This document shows, one piece after another, positions 16,925 through 25,717 of a stretch of DNA of 64,000 nucleotides. The notes beneath the pieces are model-generated. The model was given only the letters and a program-made list of their open reading frames with translations. It made no database searches and was not told where the DNA came from. Position 1 is the stretch's first letter, and every line of letters starts with the position of its first letter. A program made the position numbers and the translations under genes. This DNA is from Brevibacterium permense (GTDB taxonomy: Bacteria; Actinomycetota; Actinomycetes; Actinomycetales; Brevibacteriaceae): positions 235,611 to 299,610 of the forward strand of contig NZ_JABSSX010000005.1 of assembly GCF_013280495.1 (NCBI RefSeq), read 5' to 3'.

Positions 16925-17833
16925 TCAGTCGTGGGTGTGGGTCTCCTCGGCAGCGTCCTCTGCCCGGTCGAATTGGAAGGTCGAGTGTTCAATCGCGATC
17001 TTGTGATGCTCGGCCAGGCATTCCTGCAGAGCCTTGAGAATGCGCGGGGCGTGCCCATCGTAGAAGCATTCATCGGCGAGCACCACATGCGCAGTGAGCA
17101 CCGGAAGGTTCGAGTCGATTCGGGTGATGTGGAGGTCGTGAACTTCCCGCACATGCTCGACTGCCTCGAGGTGCTCGCGGACTTTGTCCAGGTCGAGCTC
17201 TTTCGGCGCCGCTTCGAGCAGGATCGACCCGGTTTCGCGCAGGATGGCGAACGCCCTGGGGACGATGAGCGCCGCGATGACCAGAGCAGCCACCGCATCG
17301 GCGCGCTCCCAACCGAAGAGCCAGATCGCGAGAGCCGCGACGATCACGGCCACCGAGCCGAGCGCATCGGCGATGACCTCGAGGAACGCGGCCTTGAGGT
17401 TGAGGGAGTCTCCCTTCGAAGAGCTGAGGATGACGATGGAGACGAGGTTGCCCACAAGGCCGATGGCACCGAAGAGCAGCAGGCCCGGGCCGGGCACCTC
17501 CGGCGGGACGAAGAATCTCCGGATGCCTTCGATGAGGCTGTAGACGCCGAGCCCCAGCAGCAAGGTCGCCTGGGCGCCGGCCGCGAGCACTTCCGCCCGG
17601 CGGAACCCCCAGGTCTTCTGTCCGCCCGTCGGTTTGCTGACCAAGCTCGCCGCGAAGAGCGCGATGCCGATGCCGATGAGATCGACGGCGTTGTGGCCGG
17701 TGTCGATGAGCAGCGCGAGACTGCCCGTGACGACCGAGCCGATGAGCTGAAACACGAAGATCGTCGCGACGATGCCGAAGACGATCCGCAGCTGCCGCCG
17801 CGAACCCGAACCATGCGCATGATCGTGAGCCAT
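16925..17833 (-). CDS. Cation diffusion facilitator family metal exporter
   Basis: 302 residues, with a His-rich N-terminus (MAHDHAHGSG), six membrane helices and a cytoplasmic C-terminal domain ending in a His-rich tail. The helix-2 metal site is H47-x-x-x-D51 in IDTGHNAVDL. The helix-5 partner reads E152-x-x-x-D156 (LEVIADALGS) where zinc exporters of the CzcD/ZnT type normally have His-x-x-x-Asp. The substrate is therefore probably zinc or a related divalent ion but may differ. The ATG has an AGGAGGTATCT leader. The AT-rich dyad at 17860-17883 resembles an ArsR/SmtB operator. Confidence 0.88.
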   Translation of the reverse strand: MAHDHAHGSGSRRQLRIVFGIVATIFVFQLIGSVVTGSLALLIDTGHNAVDLIGIGIALFAASLVSKPTGGQKTWGFRRAEVLAAGAQATLLLGLGVYSLIEGIRRFFVPPEVPGPGLLLFGAIGLVGNLVSIVILSSSKGDSLNLKAAFLEVIADALGSVAVIVAALAIWLFGWERADAVAALVIAALIVPRAFAILRETGSILLEAAPKELDLDKVREHLEAVEHVREVHDLHITRIDSNLPVLTAHVVLADECFYDGHAPRILKALQECLAEHHKIAIEHSTFQFDRAEDAAEETHTHD

Positions 17834-17859
17834 AGATACCTCCTCGACTCAACACATTA

Positions 17860-17883
17860 ACATATGCACATTTGTTTATGCAT
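17860..17883. promoter_or_regulatory. Possible ArsR/SmtB-type operator of the CDF gene
   Basis: ACATATGCACATTTGTTTATGCAT stretches over an AT-rich imperfect dyad centred on CA-TT-TG, reminiscent of SmtB/CzrA sites with TGAACA-n2-TGTTCA cores. It lies 27-50 bases before the CDF start codon. Only about five of nine arm positions pair, so the assignment is tentative. Confidence 0.35.
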
Positions 17884-17934
17884 CTAGTCGACCCCGACGC
17901 AGAATCCGGAGCACATCAGACCCCGACTGCGTCT

Positions 17935-17992
17935 CCTGCGGGTGGATCCGCCTCGAGCTCGTTCGGGAAATCGAGGTGGATCCACCCGCAGG
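17935..17992. repeat. Long inverted repeat, GGGTGGATCC core
   Basis: 22-base arms (17935-17956 and 17971-17992) with 21 of 22 positions paired and a 14-base loop. Core GCGGGTGGATCCRCCTCGA. It lies between the CDF gene start and the terminator of the flotillin gene, that is, between tandem genes rather than convergent ones, and its core matches the element at 10830-10887. Confidence 0.8.
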
Positions 17993-18042
17993 GCACTTCA
18001 CCACCCGGCCGGTCGGCACCTCGGCGTCCCCGACGAAAGAAG

Positions 18043-18070
18043 CGGCCGCCGAGGATGTCCTCGGCGGCCG
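18043..18070 (-). terminator. Intrinsic terminator of the flotillin gene
   Basis: Perfect 13-base stem CGGCCGCCGAGGA with a two-base loop; on the minus strand it is followed by CTTCTTTC. It starts 47 bases after the flotillin stop. Confidence 0.8.
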
Positions 18071-18116
18071 ATGCCTGCGTGAGCTGGGCGCCCCTCACCT
18101 GGGGCGGCTGTCAGCT

Positions 18117-19907
18117 CTAGGTGCCCTTGCCGTCGTCGTCCTGTTCGTCGCCGGACTCATCGCCGTCGGGCGAGGCGCTGCCTTCGCCCGAGTTCGAAGC
18201 CGAGTCCGGACCCGCCTCCGAGCCGGCCCCGGACGCGCCTGTACCGCTCTCGTCGAGGCGGCGCTTCGCCTCATCGATATAGGCCTGCACATCGAAGCCG
18301 GTGGCCTTCTTCACTTCGTCGCCGATCCGGTCGAGGTCGACGCCGCTGTCATCGAGGAAAGCCTTCGGGTCGAACCCCGCGCCTGTCGATCGCGGTCCAG
18401 CCGACGCATCGTCCGCGACGACCCCGTCGACGATCTCGCCCGAGGAGCGGTCCGTCCCGGACGAGCCACCGGAAGCGGACCCTCCGGAACCGCCGGGCCC
18501 GCCCGAGCCGCCGTTTCCACCGGGCTCGCCCGAGCCATCGCCCGCCGCGCCGTCAGCACCCGATCCCTTTGCCTTGGCCACGAGGTCGGTGAGGTCGACA
18601 CCGGTCGTTCCGCGCACGACCTCGAGGACCTGCGAGAGGTTGTTCGACACGGAGTTCGCGAGCTTCGACTCACCGTCGGTGGACACGATCGAGAGGTCCT
18701 TGATGTTCGCATACGGCGCCACCAGCTCCCCGGCGACCGAGGGCAGCACCTCGAGCACCTTCGACAGCACGGCCGCATCGTTGAACTGCTTGTAGGCCTC
18801 GGCCTGCGCACGCAGCGCCTCGGCTTCGGCTTCACCGCGGGCACGAATCGCATCGGCCTCGGCTTCACCTTCGAGGCGGATCGCCTCCGCGTCCTTCGAC
18901 CGCCGATGCAGTTCGGCAGCGGCCTCGGCCCTGCCCTGCGCCTCGATCTCATAGGCCCGGGCATCGGCCGTAGCCTGCTGCCGGTAGCGTTCGGCGTCGG
19001 CCGGTCGGCGCACCTCGGCGTCGAGCTGTTCGGCACGCAACTCCGCGGCCTCCTTCGCCACAATCCGGTCCTTCTCGAGCAGTTTCTGCTTCTCGGCTGC
19101 GGCGGCCAGCGGGCCGGCGTTGTCGGCGGTCGCCTGGCGCTGATCGGCCTCTTCCTTCAGCGCGGCCCGGCGCAGCGCCAACTGCTGCTGCTGTTCGGCG
19201 ATCGCCTGATCGGTCAGCGCCTGCTGCTTCTGGGTCTCTTCGTTCTGCTGCGCCTGCTCGACGGCCGAAGCACGGCCGGCGTTCGCCTCGGCGATGGCGG
19301 CGTTCTTCGCCACCTCTGCGGCCTGCGGACGACCCCAGTCGCGCAGGTAGCTGCCTTCGTCCTCGACCGCAGAGATCTGGAACGTGTCGATGATGAGGCC
19401 CTGGTTGTTCATCGAGTGCGCGGATTCCTCCTGCACCTGTGCGGCGAAGGAAGCGCGGTCCTGGATGATCTGCTCGACGGTGAGGGTGCCGACCACGGCG
19501 CGCAGGGTGCCGGAGAGGATCTCCTTCGAGTAGTGGTCGATCTGGTCCTGCTGGTCGAGGAAACGCTGTGCGGCCTTGCGCACGTCATCCTCGGTGCCGC
19601 CGACCTTGACCTGGGCGACGCCGCGCAGACGCAGAGCGATGCCGTTGATGGAGATGCCGTCGATCTCGACGGAGATCTGCCGCGAGGACAGTGAAAGGAT
19701 GAACGCCTTCTGCACGATCGGGTAGACGACCGAGCGGCCCCCGATGACGATGCGCCCGGTTCCCGACGCGCCCGAGGCGTTCCTGCCGGTAATGATGAGC
19801 GCCTCGGACGGTGAGGCGATCTTGTAGGAGCGCAGGATCACGAACAGCGCGATCAGGATGATGATCACGAGGACGCCGATTCCTCCGGCGCCTAAGAGCA
19901 GGTCCAT
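18117..19907 (-). CDS. Flotillin family protein
   Basis: 596 residues from the ATG at 19907, which has an AAAGG site; an ATG five codons upstream is also in frame. One N-terminal membrane helix (about 7-27) is followed by an SPFH/band-7 domain (to about 190), a long coiled coil rich in Ala, Glu and Gln with many EAxA repeats (about 200-400), and a C-terminal Gly/Ser/Asp-rich disordered tail that includes a GGSGGPGGSGGS run. Flotillins form membrane scaffold oligomers in lipid microdomains. The disordered tail of 150 or so residues is longer than in FloT. It stands alone with its own terminator. Confidence 0.9.
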   Translation of the reverse strand: MDLLLGAGGIGVLVIIILIALFVILRSYKIASPSEALIITGRNASGASGTGRIVIGGRSVVYPIVQKAFILSLSSRQISVEIDGISINGIALRLRGVAQVKVGGTEDDVRKAAQRFLDQQDQIDHYSKEILSGTLRAVVGTLTVEQIIQDRASFAAQVQEESAHSMNNQGLIIDTFQISAVEDEGSYLRDWGRPQAAEVAKNAAIAEANAGRASAVEQAQQNEETQKQQALTDQAIAEQQQQLALRRAALKEEADQRQATADNAGPLAAAAEKQKLLEKDRIVAKEAAELRAEQLDAEVRRPADAERYRQQATADARAYEIEAQGRAEAAAELHRRSKDAEAIRLEGEAEADAIRARGEAEAEALRAQAEAYKQFNDAAVLSKVLEVLPSVAGELVAPYANIKDLSIVSTDGESKLANSVSNNLSQVLEVVRGTTGVDLTDLVAKAKGSGADGAAGDGSGEPGGNGGSGGPGGSGGSASGGSSGTDRSSGEIVDGVVADDASAGPRSTGAGFDPKAFLDDSGVDLDRIGDEVKKATGFDVQAYIDEAKRRLDESGTGASGAGSEAGPDSASNSGEGSASPDGDESGDEQDDDGKGT

Positions 19908-20103
19908 CAGTGGGCCTTTCATCGCAGTGGGCTGTGCCGACCGACCGATCGCCGGCCGGCCCCTTTCATCCTAGGCCAGCCCACGGGCAGGCAACAGGGT
20001 GGAAACCCTCGCACTCAAGGGCAGAATCTCGCCGAGGCGGCCCACCCGACCGCTGATCGCGCGGTGGAAGCCGTCCCTCACACCACCGGTGCAGTGATCA
20101 AGT

Positions 20104-20565
20104 TCACTTGCCCCATTCCCATGGCGGTCCGGCGATGAGCAGACCCGAGAATACGAGGACGACGAAGATGATGCCGATGCCGATGGCCGCCCACGGGAAG
20201 CGGATGCACCAAGAGGTGAGCTTTTCGAACCAGGTCTGCGGGGTGCGGCCGTTGCGGCCCAGGCCCCAGTCGCCTTCGAGAGATCCGGTCTTCTCGACCG
20301 AGCGCTCGAAGGGAATCGTGGCGTAGGGAATGATCGCCGACCCGAGACCGATGGCGATGCGGCGCTTGCTCCACTGCTGCGAGGTGCCGACGCCGATGAC
20401 GGCGATGACGAAGCAGATGAAGATGAAGCCGTGGATGCCTCCGCCGATCCGCACCCCCACCTCGGTGGTGTGGGTGACGTATTTGAGGAACATGCCGATC
20501 AGCAGCAGAGTCCAGGTGACGGTCTCGGCGATGGCGAAGAAGGTGAAGAAACGTTTGGGAGTCAC
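20104..20565 (-). CDS. DUF3817 integral membrane protein
   Basis: 153 residues starting with GTG at 20565. Four hydrophobic segments are visible (about 6-28, 40-62, 72-90, 122-146). The N-terminal RFFTFFAIAETVTWTLLLIG with its conserved Glu and Trp, and the RIGGGIHGFIFICFV segment, are typical of DUF3817, an actinobacterial family of unknown function. The ribosome binding site is weak. It is not obviously linked to either neighbour. Confidence 0.82.
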   Translation of the reverse strand: MTPKRFFTFFAIAETVTWTLLLIGMFLKYVTHTTEVGVRIGGGIHGFIFICFVIAVIGVGTSQQWSKRRIAIGLGSAIIPYATIPFERSVEKTGSLEGDWGLGRNGRTPQTWFEKLTSWCIRFPWAAIGIGIIFVVLVFSGLLIAGPPWEWGK

Positions 20566-20713
20566 GGAAGACCATTGTGCCCGGACAAGGTGAACGCCCC
20601 CTGAGGGGCGCCGCCAGGTGAGTTGCTCGATCTCAGATCTGGGTCAGGGCGGACTCAGCTGCGTCATCGGCGCCGGATTCGAACCGCAGCCATCGTCATC
20701 TTCGCAGACGAGA

Positions 20714-20767
20714 ACGGCCCGATACGGGCCGGTGACCGTTACCAGTCACCGACCCGCATCGGGCCGT
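20714..20767 (-). terminator. Long hairpin terminator of the LPRTG peptidase gene
   Basis: 23-base arms (20714-20736 and 20745-20767), 21 of 23 paired, with an eight-base loop. Arms begin ACGGCCCGATACGGGCC. It starts 36 bases after the stop codon. Confidence 0.75.
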
Positions 20768-20802
20768 CCGTGCCGATCAGGGCACGTCGTCTCGGCTGTC
20801 GC

Positions 20803-22941
20803 TCAGCCGCGGCGGCGGCGCGAACCCAGCGTCATCGCCAGACCGAGCGCGATGAGCGCTCCGGCCGACAGGATCAGCGGCAGGGCTTCGTTGCCGGTGC
20901 GCGGCAGGTCTCCTCCGCCGCCACCGTTGCCGCCGTCACCGGCTCCGGGTCCGTCACCCTCGGCGACAACTTCGAAGGATCCGGTCAGCGGGTCTCCGCC
21001 TTCGCAGTCGACGGTGACATCGTAGGTTCCGATGTAGCTGTCGACCATCGACTCGTCGAGTCCGCGGACTCCGAATCGAGCGGTGCCGTCGTCTCCGACC
21101 TCGGCGGTCTGTTCGAACGTCTCGATCTTCCCGTTGTTCGGGGTCACCGTCATCGTCGCCGTGGTGTCAGCAGTGCAGCCGGTGGCCGCGACCTGGACGC
21201 CCTTCTCACTGACGAAGTCCGGTGCTTCGATCGTCTTCGGATCGATGCTCAGTGCTCGTTCGTCAGGAGCCTCGGTCGGCGTCTCCGTGGGCGGGTCTGT
21301 GGGATCCGTGGGCGGAGTCGTCGGCTCGGTCGGAGGATCCGTCGGCGCGTCGGTGAGGTCGTAGGCCAGGGTGTGGACGGCGAAGCCGATAGCGGGAGCG
21401 AAGATGTCGATGGATTCCTTGCTCACGTTCTCGATCGTGTCCGTGGGCTGGTGGTAGTTCGTGTCGTGCTTCTCACCGACGGTGCCGCCGAACATCTCGG
21501 CTTCCTCGGCGGTCTTCGTGCCGTCGGCACCGGAGAACAGGCCACTGGCGGGGATGCCGTTGTCGATGAACGCCTGGTAGTCCGAGCGCCCGGAGAAGTC
21601 GGTGCCGACGTTGGGCTGGTCGATATCGGCAAAGTAGTCGGTGAAGACCTTCTCGAGCTCGGCCGAGCCTTCGGGGACGTTGACGCCGTCGGGGATCGGC
21701 ACATCGGAGCCGTCGGAGTCGAGCGTGCCGACGATGTAGTTGTCAGAGCCGATCATGTCGAAGTTCATGTACGACTTGACCTTGCTCAGCTCAGCATCGT
21801 CGAGGCTTGCGACGTACTCCGTCGACCCGACGAGTCCGACCTCTTCTGCGCCCCACCAGCCGAAGCGGATGGCGTTGTCGACCTCGGTCGGCTGCTCGGC
21901 GAGCGCTTCGGCCGAAGCTAGAAGTGCCGCAGATCCGGAGCCGTTGTCATTGACGCCCGGGCCTTCTTCGACTCCGTCGAGGTGGGCGCCGAACATCTGG
22001 ACGTTGTCATGGTCGCCGGCCTTGGTCTCGGCGATGACGTTCCACGTCTCCTTCGTGGTGAATTCGGTCTCGAGCGTGAAGTCAGCGGTCAGTGCCGCGG
22101 CTTCGGCGGCCGCGCCGTCTTCGGTGGCTTCATTGTCTTCGGCGGCCTCATCGGCCTGGTCGGCACCCTGCCCGAGTCCCGCCTCGGCGTCGGTCTGGCT
22201 CCCGGATTCAGCGCCAGCTTCGGCGCCTGCGGCTTCGACCTTCTCAAGGAGGTCGGTGCCGACGTTGTAGGTGACCGTCACCGTCGGGGCGCTGCCCTCC
22301 ATGCGACCGCCGAGGGTGGCGTTGAGGTCCTCGTCGGGATTGGCTTTGTCGTTGTTGTAGATGATGACCGCCGCGGCACCGGCTTCGGTGGCGGCCTTGG
22401 TCTTGTCACCGAAGGCGCATTCACCGCGGGACACGAGCACGAGCGCCCCTTCGGCGCTGTCATCGAAGTCGCTCGCCTGGCAGCCGAGCTGCCCACCGAC
22501 AAGGTCGCTGTTGTCGTCATCGACCGGCAGCACCACGGGCAGATCGGTCAGCGGCTCGGTCGTACCCTCGGTGTATTCGGCGGTCGCAACCTTGACTGCC
22601 TCTCCGTCGACCTTGACGTCGACTTCGCCGAAGTCCTGGCTCTCGACGTCGAAGGCCTGACGCTTCACGTCGAAGGCACCGGTCGCCTCGAGGGTCGATT
22701 CGACATATTCCACGGCTTCTTTGTAGCCGGGCGTGCCCAGCGCGCGGAATCCTTCGTCCGCGTGCGAGGTGGAGATGTCGGAGATCTTCTGCAGATGCTC
22801 CATCACTGCGTCGCCGGTGACGCCCATATCGGTGTGTTCAGTCGGTCCCGCGGTGCCGGCCGCCAGTGCCGGGCTCACCCCGCCGAGGACCAGTCCGGCC
22901 GTGGCGGTGACCGCCAGCCAGCTCTTCGTGCGCAACTTCAT
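20803..22941 (-). CDS. Cell-wall-anchored M28 family aminopeptidase (LPRTG)
   Basis: 712 residues from the ATG at 22941 (AAAGGAACTCC leader). A signal peptide ends at about ALAAG (residue 28). An M28 zinc peptidase domain with an inserted PA domain follows: PA part around CQASDFDDSAEGALVLVSRG, zinc and catalytic motifs GAHLDGVEEGPGVNDNGSG, GWWGAEEVGL, MNFDMIGS and HDTNYHQPTDT. An acidic Ala/Glu insertion lies between the PA and catalytic motifs. A Thr/Pro-rich linker, one Ig-like domain, and a sortase signal LPRTG with membrane helix and Arg tail end the protein. It would be exported and covalently bound to peptidoglycan. MtrA-box-like repeats lie upstream. Confidence 0.9.
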   Translation of the reverse strand: MKLRTKSWLAVTATAGLVLGGVSPALAAGTAGPTEHTDMGVTGDAVMEHLQKISDISTSHADEGFRALGTPGYKEAVEYVESTLEATGAFDVKRQAFDVESQDFGEVDVKVDGEAVKVATAEYTEGTTEPLTDLPVVLPVDDDNSDLVGGQLGCQASDFDDSAEGALVLVSRGECAFGDKTKAATEAGAAAVIIYNNDKANPDEDLNATLGGRMEGSAPTVTVTYNVGTDLLEKVEAAGAEAGAESGSQTDAEAGLGQGADQADEAAEDNEATEDGAAAEAAALTADFTLETEFTTKETWNVIAETKAGDHDNVQMFGAHLDGVEEGPGVNDNGSGSAALLASAEALAEQPTEVDNAIRFGWWGAEEVGLVGSTEYVASLDDAELSKVKSYMNFDMIGSDNYIVGTLDSDGSDVPIPDGVNVPEGSAELEKVFTDYFADIDQPNVGTDFSGRSDYQAFIDNGIPASGLFSGADGTKTAEEAEMFGGTVGEKHDTNYHQPTDTIENVSKESIDIFAPAIGFAVHTLAYDLTDAPTDPPTEPTTPPTDPTDPPTETPTEAPDERALSIDPKTIEAPDFVSEKGVQVAATGCTADTTATMTVTPNNGKIETFEQTAEVGDDGTARFGVRGLDESMVDSYIGTYDVTVDCEGGDPLTGSFEVVAEGDGPGAGDGGNGGGGGDLPRTGNEALPLILSAGALIALGLAMTLGSRRRRG

Positions 22942-23124
22942 GGAGTTCCTTTCGCTCCTTTGTCTGTGTCCAGAGGAATCGCACATGACGGCGCACCGGA
23001 ACCGACCGGCACGGCATGACTCCTCGGCCATACCGGTGTCGGCCCATCTACGGCTGCACTTGCGGGGAAGCTCGATTCTGACGCTTCGCCATGATTCGTC
23101 GTTGGTAACGAATCACATGCTTCT

Positions 23125-23140
23125 ATAACGAAACGGTGAC
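23125..23140 (+). promoter_or_regulatory. MtrA-box-like direct repeat (site 1)
   Basis: ATAAC-GAAACG-GTGAC: two RTnAC-type pentamers on the same strand with a six-base spacer, 184 bases before the LPRTG peptidase start. This is the form of the MtrA response-regulator box as I recall it for actinobacteria. Confidence 0.5.
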
Positions 23141-23187
23141 ACAACTCACATTGGTCATTAATCTAACGCACCCCAGCGGGCTTTCAT

Positions 23188-23203
23188 GTTACGAATTGAT
23201 AAC
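23188..23203 (+). promoter_or_regulatory. MtrA-box-like direct repeat (site 2)
   Basis: GTTAC-GAATTG-ATAAC with a six-base spacer, 63 bases from site 1 (about six helical turns), so both could bind one face of the DNA. Confidence 0.5.
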
Positions 23204-23421
23204 AACCGGTCACTGATTGATTTCGCGGGCGCGGACTGCCTGCGGTTCACATGCGGATTCTCTGCGGCGACTGCGACCGAACCACCGGTCGCTCCCGCGA
23301 CTCCCCGGCCTCATCTGCTGCCAGCACGCGCATCGCACCGCGCAACCCGGCCCGTCTTCTCAGCCCCCTTACCGCCGCCCACCCAGTGCCGGAACCAGAC
23401 CGCACGACTAGACTTGGACCA

Positions 23422-24525
23422 GTGACGACCAATGACTCCGCAGGTGTGACTCCGCCCGCCTCCCCCGACAGGCGGACCATTCGCCGCTGGCAGCGCTACC
23501 TCGCCAACGAACGGCTCGAGGAACGGGTATATCGCAACCTCGCCGAACGCCGCAAGGGCGAGGACCGCGAGATCCTGCTCAGTCTCGCCGCAGCGGAATC
23601 CCGGCATCAGGAGCATTGGATCACGCTGCTCGGTGAACACGCCCAGAAGCGCCGCTCCGCCGATCTCGTCACCCGCTGCCTGGCGTTCCTCGGCCGCATG
23701 TTCGGCTCCGTGTTCGTCCTCGCTCTGGCTCAGCAGTCCGAGACGAGCTCGCCGTACGACGAAGACGAAGCCGCCTCGGCCGAGATGGCCGCCGATGAAC
23801 GCATCCACGCCGAGGTCGTCCGTGCCCTGGCCGCCCGTTCCCGCGCCCGCCTGTCGGGGAACTTCCGTGCCGCCGTCTTCGGTGCCAACGACGGCTTGGT
23901 CTCGAACCTCGCCCTCGTCCTCGGCGTCGGCGCGGCTGGAGTCTCGAACACCGTCATCCTGCTCACCGGCGTGTCCGGACTGCTCGCCGGAGCCCTGTCG
24001 ATGGGAGCCGGCGAATACATCTCGGTGCGCTCCCAGCGCGAACTCCTCGACGCCTCCACCCCCGACCCCGAATCCCGGCACGCTCTGGCCGACCTCAACA
24101 TCGACGCCAACGAGCTCGCCCTCGTCTTCCGCGCCCGCGGAATGGAAGCCCGAGAGGCCGAGGCCCGCGCCAACCGCACGATCGCGGCGGCGAAGAACAA
24201 ACAGGCACCGCGGCTGCCGAGCCTCGACTCCGAAGTCGACCGTGACGAACTGGGCACCGGCCTCGGCGCCGCCCTGTCGAGCTTCTGCTTCTTCTCCTCC
24301 GGCGCGCTCATCCCGATCCTGCCCTACATCTTCGGCATGTCCGGACTGCCCGCCGTGTTCCTGTCCGCCGGCCTCGTCGGCATCGCGCTGCTGTTCACCG
24401 GCGGCATCGTCGGCCTGCTCTCCGGCAAATCACCCGGCCCCCGAGCCCTGCGCCAACTCGGCATCGGCTTCGGTGCCGCCGCCGTGACCTACGCCCTCGG
24501 CCTGCTCTTCGGAGGTACCGCATGA
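23422..24525 (+). CDS. Ferritin-like domain fused to VIT1/CCC1 iron/manganese transporter
   Basis: 367 residues from the GTG at 23422, which follows a TAGACT hexamer (23409-23414) by seven bases, a probable leaderless start. Residues 15-140 are a rubrerythrin/ferritin-like four-helix domain with metal-binding ExxH pairs in AAAESRHQEHW and AADERIHAEVV. The remainder is a VIT1 domain with five membrane helices, opening with AAVFGANDGLVSNLALVLG and containing MGAGEYISVRSQRE. Related MbfA proteins export iron. Probable role: sensing or oxidising Fe(II) and moving it out of the cytoplasm. The stop overlaps the start of the PabC gene by four bases. Confidence 0.88.
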   Translation: MTTNDSAGVTPPASPDRRTIRRWQRYLANERLEERVYRNLAERRKGEDREILLSLAAAESRHQEHWITLLGEHAQKRRSADLVTRCLAFLGRMFGSVFVLALAQQSETSSPYDEDEAASAEMAADERIHAEVVRALAARSRARLSGNFRAAVFGANDGLVSNLALVLGVGAAGVSNTVILLTGVSGLLAGALSMGAGEYISVRSQRELLDASTPDPESRHALADLNIDANELALVFRARGMEAREAEARANRTIAAAKNKQAPRLPSLDSEVDRDELGTGLGAALSSFCFFSSGALIPILPYIFGMSGLPAVFLSAGLVGIALLFTGGIVGLLSGKSPGPRALRQLGIGFGAAAVTYALGLLFGGTA

Positions 24526-25409
24526 CCGATCCGCTCATCCTCGTCGACCCCACCACCGGCACGTTCGAACTCACCGACCTGGGTGCCGCCCAACTGCCCG
24601 TCACGGACCTCTCCGCTCATCGCGGGGACGGGATCTTCGAAACCGTGCTGGTGGGCATGGGTGAGCACGGTGCCACCGTGGTGTCTCGGGAACGGCACTT
24701 CACTCGGTTCCGCGCGTCCGCCTCGGCGCTGGATCTGCCCGATCCTGACCAAGGACTGTGGGATCGGGTCATCGATTCCCTCATCGCCGAGGTGGCCGCC
24801 GCCGATCCCGAGAATGTCGAGTTCGGGATCCGCTACGCTCTCTCCCGCGGGGAGCAGGACGCGAACGGCGCATTCCGGGGCCGCGGGTGGGCCTTTCCCG
24901 TGCCCGTGGACGACCACATCCGGACAGCTCGGGAGCAAGGTGTCACCGCCGTCAGCCTCGATCGCGGCTTCGACGCCTATATCGGCAGCAAGGCACCGTG
25001 GCTGCTCATCGGTGCGAAGACTCTATCCTATGCGGTCAATCAGGCCGCCGGCCGCTATGCCGCGGCCAACGACGCCGATGAGGCGCTTTTCGTCTCCCAT
25101 GACGGAATCGTGCTCGAAGGACCGACCGCGAATCTCATCATCCGCCGAGGCGACCACCTGCTCACTCCGAATCCGGAGGCGGGTCTGCTGTCGGGTACAA
25201 CGCAGCGCCTGATCTTCGATCATGCGGAGGAACTGGGCTTGAGCGCCGAATATGCCGACCTGAGCCTCGACGACGTCAAGGCGGCGGATGGGGCGTGGTA
25301 CGTCTCGTCGATGCGCACGGCGGTCGCGCTGCGCGAACTCGACGGGAACGCGATCTCAGTTGATCAGACTCTGACCGACAGGTTCCAGGAGATCATCCGC
25401 GGACGATGA
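24522..25409 (+). CDS. pabC: Class IV aminotransferase, aminodeoxychorismate lyase type
   Basis: 295 residues. The fold type IV PLP enzyme signature is visible: R34-G-D-G-I-F-E-T in the N-terminal domain, the Schiff-base K166 in IGAKTLSYAVN, and EGPTANLIIRRGDHLLTP near the C-terminal cofactor site. PabC releases pyruvate from 4-amino-4-deoxychorismate to give p-aminobenzoate for folate; D-amino acid or branched-chain transaminases share the fold, so the exact reaction is probable rather than certain. The ATGA overlap with the VIT1 gene shows translational coupling although the functions are unrelated. Confidence 0.8.
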   Translation: MTDPLILVDPTTGTFELTDLGAAQLPVTDLSAHRGDGIFETVLVGMGEHGATVVSRERHFTRFRASASALDLPDPDQGLWDRVIDSLIAEVAAADPENVEFGIRYALSRGEQDANGAFRGRGWAFPVPVDDHIRTAREQGVTAVSLDRGFDAYIGSKAPWLLIGAKTLSYAVNQAAGRYAAANDADEALFVSHDGIVLEGPTANLIIRRGDHLLTPNPEAGLLSGTTQRLIFDHAEELGLSAEYADLSLDDVKAADGAWYVSSMRTAVALRELDGNAISVDQTLTDRFQEIIRGR

Positions 25410-25503
25410 GGCCGTGGGAGCCGCCGGCTCCGAGTGAGCGGCAGGCGCCTTCGGGGATGCGCTGCCCCGTGGTGGCCGGACTCTGGGCGGCTTCGGGGAT
25501 GCG

Positions 25504-25531
25504 CTGCCCCGAGCCCTCAGGCTCGGGGCAG
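25504..25531. terminator. Hairpin terminator with a stop codon in its loop
   Basis: Perfect 12-base stem CTGCCCCGAGCC around the loop CTCA. The minus-strand gene at 25517-25717 ends inside it: its TGA occupies the loop. It serves convergent genes (PabC on the plus strand). Confidence 0.75.
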
Positions 25532-25717
25532 AGCGTCGGCGGGTTTCGCCGAGGGGAGAGTGAAGGCGAGAACGAGCCCGAGGATGCAGGCGGCGCAGCT
25601 GATCAGCCACACCGGCCAGAAGACGCCGGACATTCCCGGCAGCAGCGCAAGCAGGAATCCGAGGGCGCCACAGACGAACAGTCCGGTGACGACGCGCGTC
25701 TTCCACTTCCTCAGCAT
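25517..25717 (-). CDS. Small two-span membrane protein
   Basis: 66 residues. Two hydrophobic helices (about 10-26 and 31-52) are joined by a short loop, and the C-terminus is short and polar. The ATG at 25717 has an AAAGG site six bases upstream, which supports a real gene. No family is recognised. The last codons form one arm of the terminator at 25504-25531. Confidence 0.65.
   Translation of the reverse strand: MLRKWKTRVVTGLFVCGALGFLLALLPGMSGVFWPVWLISCAACILGLVLAFTLPSAKPADALPRA

Larger units (their letters stand above)
22942..23421. other. 480-bp intergenic region with regulatory repeats
   Basis: Divergent region between the LPRTG peptidase and the VIT1 transporter. The part 23070-23230 is clearly richer in A and T than its surroundings. 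It holds two GTnAC-like direct repeats (23125-23140, 23188-23203) and a short dyad GATTCGT/ACGAATC at 23093-23114. No gene is seen. Confidence 0.7.

Noticed and set aside
15833..17860. 675-codon plus-strand open frame over the enolase-superfamily and CDF genes
   Set aside because: Runs out of frame over two recognised genes on opposite strands; no own start signal.
20675..20700. GGTTCGAATCC-like T-arm of a tRNA on the minus strand near 20680-20690
   Set aside because: Only three base pairs form in the T stem and no acceptor, D or anticodon arm can be folded around it.
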